A DNA stretch of 64,000 bases from Diadophis punctatus similis (taxonomy: Eukaryota > Chordata > Lepidosauria > Squamata > Dipsadidae): the NCBI GenBank assembly GCA_023053685.1, contig JALIGW010000004.1, positions 81,655,297 through 81,719,296 on the forward strand. Reading direction: 5' to 3'. A program made the translations under genes and the position numbers. The notes under the pieces were generated by a model, which ran no database searches, had not been told where the DNA came from, and saw only the letters and a list, made by a program, of their open reading frames with translations. Below, one piece after another: positions 50,301 through 59,700 of the stretch (position 1 is its first letter; each line of letters opens with the position of its first letter).

Positions 50301-53300
50301 TGGAATAGAATAGAATAGAATAGAATAGAATAGAATAGAATAGAATAGAATAGAATAGAATAGAATAGAATAGAATAGAATAGAAAATATGGAACGGAAC
50401 GGAACGGAACGGAACGGAACGGAACGGAACGGAACGGAACGGAACAGAACAGAACAGAACAGAACAGAAAATATGGAATGGAATGGAATGGAATGGAATG
50501 GAATAGAATAGAATAGAATAGAATAGAATAGAATAGAATAGAATAGAATAGAATAGAATAGAATAGCAGAGTTGGAAGGGACCTTGGAGGTCTTCTAGTC
50601 CAACCCCCTGTTCAGACAGGAAACCCTATACCAGTGATGGCTAACCTTTTTGCCGTCGCGTGCAAAAGCGGGGGGAGAGCGGGGAGGCCGCGCGCGTGTG
50701 CCTACACCCATAATTCAATGCGCCCCGCCCACCCGCGCAAGCGTGTGACCCCCCCCCCCCCGTGCTCCCCTGCTTTTGGCACATGGTGGCATGGTGGGCT
50801 TTTCACCCTCCCCAGGCTCCAGAGGCTTTATAGGAGCTTGGGGAGGGCAAAAACGGCCTCCCCCACCGAGGCCCTCCGGAGGCCGGAAACACCCTCTCAG
50901 AGCCTCCGCGCGAGCCCTTTACTTACCTCAAAACGGGCCGTGGAGACTCCTAGGAGGGAAGGCGAAAAACGCGCGCAATGGCTCCTGTGCCAGCAAATAT
51001 GGCTCCGCATGCCACTTGTGGCACGTGTGCCATAGGTTCGCCATCACGGCCCTATACTATTCAAGACAAATGGCTGTTCAGTCTCTTCTTCAAAACCTCC
51101 AGTGATGAAGCACCCACAACATCTGGAGGCAATGATTAATTGTTCTCACTGTGAGGAAATTTCTCCTTAGTTCTAAGTTGCTTCTCTCCTTGATGAGTTT
51201 TCACCCATCGCTTCTTGTCCCGCCCTCAGGTGTTTTGGAGAATAGCTTGACTCCCTCTTCTTTGTGGCAACCCCTGAGATATTGTGACCATTGTTCCCTC
51301 TAAGGTGCGCGGCCACACGGCCACGCATGTGATGAGAGAACGCCGCGCGGAAGTTTCTAACTTCCGCCCGGCATTTTCTAATGGGAGAGGCTGCGCGCCT
51401 GCGCGGCCGCGCAGATAAAAAGAGAACGCCGCGCACCATTTTCTGCTATTACAGGGAACATTCATTGTGACACTGCTATCATGTCTCCCTTGGTTCTTCT
51501 TTTCATCAAACTAGACATGCCCAATTCCAGCAACTGTTCTTCATATATTTTACCTTCCAGTCCCCTAATCATCCTTGTTGCTCTTGGTTCAACACAAAGA
51601 GAAAAAAAAATCAAATATTTGAATTTAAGTTTCCCCCAAGAATCTTCCTGCCCAAGTAAATGTGGCATTTGTGTATACCTGAGCCTGAATTTCGACAACG
51701 TCCTTAAAGCGTCGTAACGTCGAAACCAAAGGGGAGACCAAGGCATAGAAAGTAGCCGTACTTAAGATCTTTTCTGATATCAAGGATCCCAGAAAGTTTA
51801 AACCTAAGTGTTGTATTTCTAGAAAGAAAAGAAAGTTGCAAATATTACAACGGAAATATTTATCAAGCACAAAAGAGCAATAGCAGTAAAATTGTAATTG
51901 GGTCCAGTGCCTGACACGCGGATGCGCAGAAGGCAGAGGAGAGGAGAGCAGTGGAAATCTACGGGCCGGTCCCTGGGACAGAAGAGCTCTGGGGATAAAA
52001 GGCAGAGGGTAGAGATGAATAGATGCGGCAGACAACTATTCATCTCCCTGCCGGACGGACTTGTTAGCCTGCGGTGAGAGGGAAACTTTTTGCTGGGGCT
52101 GCTGGCGCTCCTAATAAAGGAAACATTGATTTAACTACAGAGGGTTTGTTGTGTTTGGGAAGCTGGATCAGAAGAACATGCTTGAGCAGTGGGTTGGACT
52201 AGAAGACCTCCGAGGTCCCTTCCAACCCTTTTATTCTACGTTCTGTGTTCTAATTTGGCTGGAAATAACGAACAACTCAAATCTGAAAATACGGCTAAGC
52301 ACTGCAGGCAAACGCTCTACGTCAACCTTCTAAAATACGGCTATCCATCATACGCATCTCAAAGCAATTACAGAAAATTTGGGGAATTGGCTCATACATC
52401 TGCACATTCTCCAGGTTGACCATTTGATTTGATGAACTGGACATTCTCAGATTCAAAATAACTGGTTTTCTGCTTGCCTTGATCATCCGGATACATCTGT
52501 AGTGTATGGAGCAGGGTATCTGCCATTCCTAGGTTGGATAACATTTGTAATAAAGTCAGACGGTCTCTTATAGTGGAAAGTATTTGAAGTCCACATTTCT
52601 GAATGCCGGGATTTCCAATAAACTAAAAGCAAAAAAAAAACAACAACCAAAAAACCAAAAACCCAGATGATTATATTTGTTTACATAAATCTTCAATTTA
52701 TCGAGCCTTGAATGCAAATGCAGACAATCCTTAACTTATGACAATTCATTTAGTGACCAAAATCGCAACCGCACTGAAAAAAGTGACCCATGACTGTTTT
52801 TCACACTTATAAATGAACAAAACTCCGCATCGGCAACAGGAAGGGCATCTGGCCAGTAAACACTCAAACGTTACTTGTCAGAAGGTCGCAAAAGGAGATC
52901 ATACGACCCTGGGACATTGCAACGGCTACGGTTTACGAACAACCAGTCGGTGGCTCATGGCCAATTATTTTATAAGGATCATCAGATTAGATTGCAGGGG
53001 GAGTGGTGCGGTGGCTTAGAGGTGGAGCTCTCGCCTCACAATCCGGAGGCTGTGAGATTGATCCTAGGTGGAGGCAGATATTTCTCTCTCTGGGCACACT
53101 GAGAATATATCTGCTGAACAAAACTCCGCATCGGCAACAGGAAGGGCATCCGGCCAGTAAACACTCAGCTCCATTCAGTTGCCCAGACTCCACCCCACAA
53201 GGGATCTCGGGTCATTAAAAGGAGATGATTTCATAGACTGATTACTTCAATGAAGACAATGCAACTCAGACCTTATTTAGCTGTTATAATCAGCTTGTGG

Positions 53301-53668
53301 TATTGAAAAGAGTTACCTATTAAATACATGGTGACTACGATAACACAGTAAGGTGACCAGACGTCCCGCTTTTGGCGGGACAGACACGCTTTTCAAGCAT
53401 GTGTCCCTCGTCCCGCATTGTTTCCAAAAAGTCACGCTTTTTTGGAAAGAATGCCATTTTGAAAAGAAACAGCGGGACGTCTGGTCACCTTACTCTTGGC
53501 TCTCCTGCTCCCCCTCCGCCAGCGCTGGGCTGCTGGAGTGACAGGGGGAGAAAGGAGATCAGGAGGCGGCGGCGGATCACAACAACCCCAGCAGCAGCTC
53601 CAGGCAGAGAGAGAGAGAGAGAGAAGCGAGCGAGCAAGTCACTCCGCCGCGCGCGCCTGTATGCGCGC

Positions 53669-53701
<33 letters not shown>

Positions 53702-56700
53702 CGTGAGTGCGCGCGGCGGAGTGACTTGCTCGCTCGCTTCTCTCTCTCTCTCTCTCTGCCTGGAGCTGCCGCTGGGGTTGTTGTGATCCGCCGCCGCCTC
53801 CTGATCTCCTTTCTCCCCCTGTCACTCCAGCAGCCAAGCGCTGGCGGAGGGGGAGCAGGAGAGCCAAGAGACGCTGGGTTGGAGCACCATCTCCGGGCTG
53901 CTCCCCTTCCCAAGCCAGCCCCGCTCGCTCGCTTTCCAGCCAGCCAGCCCAAGCCACTGCCGGCTCCCGAAGGGGAGGCGGGAGGCGAGGAAAGGCCTCC
54001 CGCCTCCCACCCACCCACCTGGACGCTGACATTTGCGTTCTTTTGCCCTCTGCGCATGTGCACAGCGTTCTGCGCATGCGCAGAGGGCAAAACTCAAATG
54101 GCGGCGTCCAGGCGGGCCCGCCCCCCGTCAATGGTGTCCCACTTAAAAAAAAAATCTGGTCACCTTATAATACAGATGTAACAAAAATTAACTGTACCGT
54201 GTTCAGAGCACCAAGGACAAGTGAATGACCTCCTTCTAACAAAAACTGACTTTTCATAAGTGTTAACATGGTTTGCTGCTTAGTGTCTTCTGAACGAACA
54301 TGATGCTGAGTTTTTAGCAAATCTGCAACACAGATAAACAATTTGTAAAAGCGATTATTGTAATTGAAATGCATCAAAGATACATGCATACCCACACTTA
54401 CACTTATTGTTTCATAGTTCAAAATCTTATGCAATATGAACACAATGAACTCTTTGGAGTGAATTCTTCATTATTTAATGCTATTAAACAGATTTCTAAC
54501 CAAGGTTTTATGTTGGAGGCATCTCAAAGGAGGTGACCGGGCAATCATTTTGTGCTTAGAAATAGTTTTATGAAATAAGTATAGAAAAACAGAACAAAAA
54601 CAAATTGAACCATTACATTTCGATTCTAAAGTTTTAAAAGAAAACTGTCCAGTGATTCAGTAATGAGAAGAATTATGGTAAGTACGGACTAAAATAGAAA
54701 GAAGGAATACATTTCTTTTAAGATGCTACCATGGTAAAAATGCAAGATAGAGAGAGAAAGCATTATTGAGAAATTTCAAAAAGAAAAGGGATCGTTCATT
54801 TTAGCAATCAAAACTGAAGCGATATGCCACTCTAAAACCATCGTATACTGATTTCCTTTGGAGTGCAACATTAGAAGTACATTCGATGTAATTTGATAAA
54901 AACGATGCATTGACAATGTATTATTGACTACCTATAGTTCAATGAATTGAACAATTGAACCAAGCATTTTTAGCTTAAACGGGATCTCATTTTGATTTGA
55001 AAGTCTGTATAACACCTCTTATAATATTATAAGTTTCGAATAATGTATTAGAACAGGGGTGTCAAACTCAATGCTCACGGGATGCTTAAATCTGGCCTGT
55101 GGTGCCGGCTTGGAAATAGAAAAGGACCGGCCCACAGTTCCTCTAGCAGCCAAAATGGCGCCCCGTTTTTGGCTTGGACGGCCTCCTGCAGCACTCCGTT
55201 TTGGCCGGCAGGGTGCTATAGGAGGCGTTCATCCTGTCTCTGTCTCCCCCGGCCGGCCTGCGGAGGAGAACTACAATGCTGATCTGGCCCTCAAAGAAAT
55301 CCAGTTTGAAATATATTAGAACACTGTATATTTATTTTGTGATAGTTCAGATTATTTGCTGCTTGAATCCGCCACATTTCTCTTATCTGTTCCTGGTTTT
55401 CTCATCTTCCCCCTCTTTCAAAATATACAATTAGAAATAAATAAATAAATAAGAACGAGGATATAAACAAGACTCTTTATTCGTAGTACCTAGTTTGGGT
55501 TAGTTTATGGTACTACCTTCTGTAAGGTGTCTTACCTGGAACCATGCAACGTAAAATTACTTTAAGTGCTTCTAACTGTACTGATGCCAAGCTTTTATGC
55601 TTCTTCATAGTCTTTATACATCCAGATGCAGCAGCAATCATGATATCCAACTGTAAGAAACTGGAAAATAAATAATGGAAAGGCTAAAATACCAACGTCT
55701 TGGTAACCTGTTTGTTTATTAGAACATAGAATCCTTAGGCCAGGAGGGACCTCAGAGGTCTTCTAGTCTAACCCCCCCTGTTCAGGACAGGAGATCTTAT
55801 TCCAACCTGATGAGAGCAGTTGTCCACCCTGTTTTTGAAAACCTCAAGTGATGGAGCACCCACAACATCTGGAGGCATATTGATTGATCGTGTATTGGTG
55901 TTGATTAATTGTTCTCACTGTCAGAAAATTTCACCTTATTTCTAAGTTGGATCTCTCTTTCATAAGCTTCCATCCATTACTTCTTGTCCAGCCTTCGGGT
56001 GCTTTGGAGAACAAGCCAACCCTCTCTTCTCTGTGATAGCTCTTCAGGTATTGGAAGACAGCTATCGTATCACTCTTAATTCTCTTTTATTAGACTAAAC
56101 ATATCTAGCTCCCTCAACCGTTCGTCCTACGATTTAACCTCCAGCCCCCTTAGCATCTTTGTTGCACACTTTCCAGGACTTCAGCATCTACGAGGGTGAG
56201 TCAAAACGTAATGCCATTTTCTTTAGGACAGGTATAATTACCAACACAGGAACATGTAGCATACATCAAAATGAAGCTGGTCCTCTGTGGATCACATCCC
56301 TACTTCTCAACATAAGTCACCGTTTCTCTCAATAGCAATGTTCCACCGTCGAATGAGAGCATGTATCCCTGCCTCGTAAAATTTGGTTGACTGTCCTTTG
56401 AGCCACTTCTTCACTGCAGTTTTCACTTCCTCGTCACTGGAATAATGTTTGCCTCTCAAACCCTCTGCGTACATTGCTATAATCTAAAGTATTGTCCTCA
56501 AACACATTTTGTAATCGCCTGTGAATGTTCACAGTGGTTTCCCCCTCAGCAACAAGGAATTCAATCACTGCTCTTTGGTTTTGACGCAACTCTAAGGGGG
56601 CAGCCATTTTGAATTTTCCTTGCAAGTCTAAAAACCTGAAAATTAAGAATCAAAATATTTCAGAATGTAAATGATATAATCATTTATAACTGGGAAAAAT

Positions 56701-59700
56701 TTCAGGTGTTTTTATCAAAAACGTCACCTGAAATAAAGAAAATGGCATTACTTTTTGACTCACCCTCACGTAGAACAAGGGTATCAAACTCAAGGCCCAC
56801 AGGCCGGATCCGGCCCTGCAGGGTGCTTAAATCTGGCCCACGAGGCCGGCCTGGAAATAGCAAATGATCGGCCCACAGTGCCTCTGGCGGCCTAAACAAG
56901 GCGCGGGAGGCCGCGCACTTTCCCCCACGCCCCATTTTCAGCCAGAGAGGGCTAAAATTTTAGGGGAGTGAGAACAATTCCCGAAGAAACATGAAGTCAG
57001 GAAACAATCAACCCAGAGGATTGTTGATTTGGGATCGAGTAGTTCAGAGTTTAGGTTTCGTTACCTTCCTTCGAAAGCATGGTTCAGCAATCGGCAAGCA
57101 CTTTCTGCAATTTCGGGAGAATCTGACCGTTTCCGCATGATCTCCAGTACATTCATATGTATGCCTTTGGCCAAGAGAATTTCTCTGGCATTTGCTAGAG
57201 TAAGAAAAAAAATAAAATAAAGAAATTATATGGGCTAAATGCAGGCAGCTAACATTTAGAATGTCCCAAAGGTGCTTTTTTTTCAAGAGGCAATTGGACT
57301 TTCTGGTTTTTCTTTTGAAGACGTTTCGCTTCTCATCCAAGAAGCTTCTTCAGCTCTGACTGAATGGTGGGGGAATGGAAGGATTTATATTCCTTGCAGA
57401 CAGCTGCTCATTTGCATCCTTTTAGAGGGTCGTTGAGGCCACTTGGAGCTTTATCTGTGTCCTCAGGGTCACCTGAGTAGTGTAAATGGTTCCTGTGGTC
57501 TGCAGTTTTTTCTCTGGAAATCCATTCCTACTCCCACACCATTCCAAGGGTGTTCATCCCAAATTGTATAGCTAAAAGTCTGTAGAGTTTCTCAGTCATC
57601 CAGGTCATGGTTGTCCCAAAGGTGCTTTTTCTGGAGGCAACTGACTTCCTTGTTTTTTCTTTTGAAGATGTTTCGCTTCTCATCCCAGAAGCTTCTTCAG
57701 CTCTGACTGAATGGTGGGGAACGGAAGGATTTATACTCCTTGAAGACAGCTGGTCATTTGCATCCTTTTTAGAGGGTCATTGAGGCGACCCTGAGGACAC
57801 AGGCAAACCTCCAAGTGGCCTCAACGTATTAAGGGCTGGTTTTGCAATTCCATCCTTCCCCACTGAGGCATTATTCGATTTTTATTTACCATTTTGCTTC
57901 ACGAGAGTAGCTAAGGCATTGGCAGCAGCCTGGAACACTTCTTTGGAAGAGGAATAATACATCAACATGGCCAACATCATCTCTCTGTGCGCTGGGTACC
58001 TAAGACAAACAAAACAATAGAGTTATTTCACAGGAAATTCCCTATGATATAGTTATTTGAGCAGGAATGAAAACAAATATAAAAATAACTTTAAAAGCTA
58101 GGTTACTACAGGTACCGTATTTTTCGGAGTATAAGACGCACCTTAGTTTTGGGGGAGGAAAATAGGGGAAAACAATCTGCCTACCAGGTATTCATCTGGC
58201 TAGTGTCCTTAGTCTGGTCAGCTTCAGCACATTATTTTATCCCCTGGTTAGGGCTGAAAAAACCTTTTTCGGAGGGAGTAGGGAGTAACAATGAAAAAAT
58301 CCTGCAAGCCGGGAAGATACTTAGCATCAGTTCGGTGGGCGTGGCTTGGTGGGTGTGGTGTGGCTTGTTGGGCATGGCTTAGTGGGCGTGGCAGGGGAAG
58401 GATACTGCAAAATCTTCATTCCCTCCCCACTCCAGGGGAAGGATATTGCAAAATCCCCATTCCCTCCCCATTCCAGGAGAAGGATATTGCAAAATCTCCA
58501 TTCCCACCCCACTCCAGGAGAAGGATATTGCAAAATCCCGATTCCCTCCCCACTCTAGGAGGAAGGATACTGCAAAATCTCCATTCCCACCCCACTCTGG
58601 GGCCAGCCAGAGGTGGTATTTGCCGGTTCTCCAAACTACTCAAAATTTCCGCTACCGGTTCTCCAGAACCTGTCAGAACCTGCTGGTTCTGGGAAAGAGA
58701 GACTTAAACAAAAACGATTTGCAGCGGACAAAGATATTGCAAAAGATTGCACTCAAGCCACTAACATTTTTTCTTCATCTCCAATCTTCTCATTAAGAGC
58801 AGGTTGATACATAAGTAGGTTATTCAAAGCCCAGCAAGCAGCTTCCTAAATAAAGAGAATAAAAAGTAATTATTTGGCCAGCACTTCTAATTTCAGAGCA
58901 TACTAATGACAAGCACCAGCGTGACTCATGTGAAATAAAAAAGTTTCCAAACCTGTACAAAGTTTTTTTAAAAAAAAAAACAATACCATTTTAATGTTAA
59001 TCTTATACAGAAATGTAAACATGGACTCTCAGAAATACAGGTACTGTGTTTCCCCGAAAATAAGACCCTGTCTTATATTTTTTTGATCCCCGAAATATGG
59101 CCTTGGCCTTATTATCGGGAGGGGTTTTTTTTATTATTTTCGGGATGCAGCCATGAAGCGGGATCGGCGTGGCCAGTTCTGGCCCGCAGCATTGCAAGGA
59201 TCGGGTCAGAGCCGCTGCCGCCCGAGATCAGCAGGCCAGATTTGGTGAGCTGGACGCACCGCTACCGCTCGGGTGAAGAGATAGAGGAAGCGCTGTGAAA
59301 GACCCCAGTTCTCACGTTCTTCTCCTCCCAGGTGGCGGCAGCACGTTCAGCTCCCCAAATCTGCGGCTCCCTGCCGATCTCCGGACACACGGCTGCCACT
59401 CAGGAGAAGAAGAGAGAAGAGGCGCTGCAAGGCTCGGGAGAAGAAGAGAGAGAGGCGGCGTTCCCCCCCTCGCCGGCCGAGATCAGCAGGCAGATTCGGG
59501 GAGCTGACTTCCAGCTCCTGCCATGCCCGGCGAGCGGGGGAGAAGAGACGGCAAGGGGAGCCCCACCTCACTCCATGCGTTTCATTTTTCCGCTGCCGCA
59601 CCCCTCTCGCCAGCCAAGATCAACAGGCCAGATTCGGGGAGCTGAATGCGCTGCCGCCGCCCAGGAAGAGAACAACATGATAAATGGGCTGTCTCGCAGC

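Larger units (their letters stand above)
50567..51620 (-). mobile_element. CR1-type LINE carrying two hAT-like elements
   Basis: Minus-strand CR1 split by 50632-51049 and 51289-51463. Remnants include [19 protein letters not shown]. Confidence 0.88.

Noticed and set aside
53372..54181. 269-, 201- and 184-codon open frames on both strands
   Set aside because: Inside the foldback transposon; the two strands look alike because the sequence is a palindrome.
55651..55656. TTACAG at 55651-55656 as the exon 13 acceptor
   Set aside because: It leaves a phase clash with exon 12; the TTTCCAG nine bases further upstream restores frame and matching residues.
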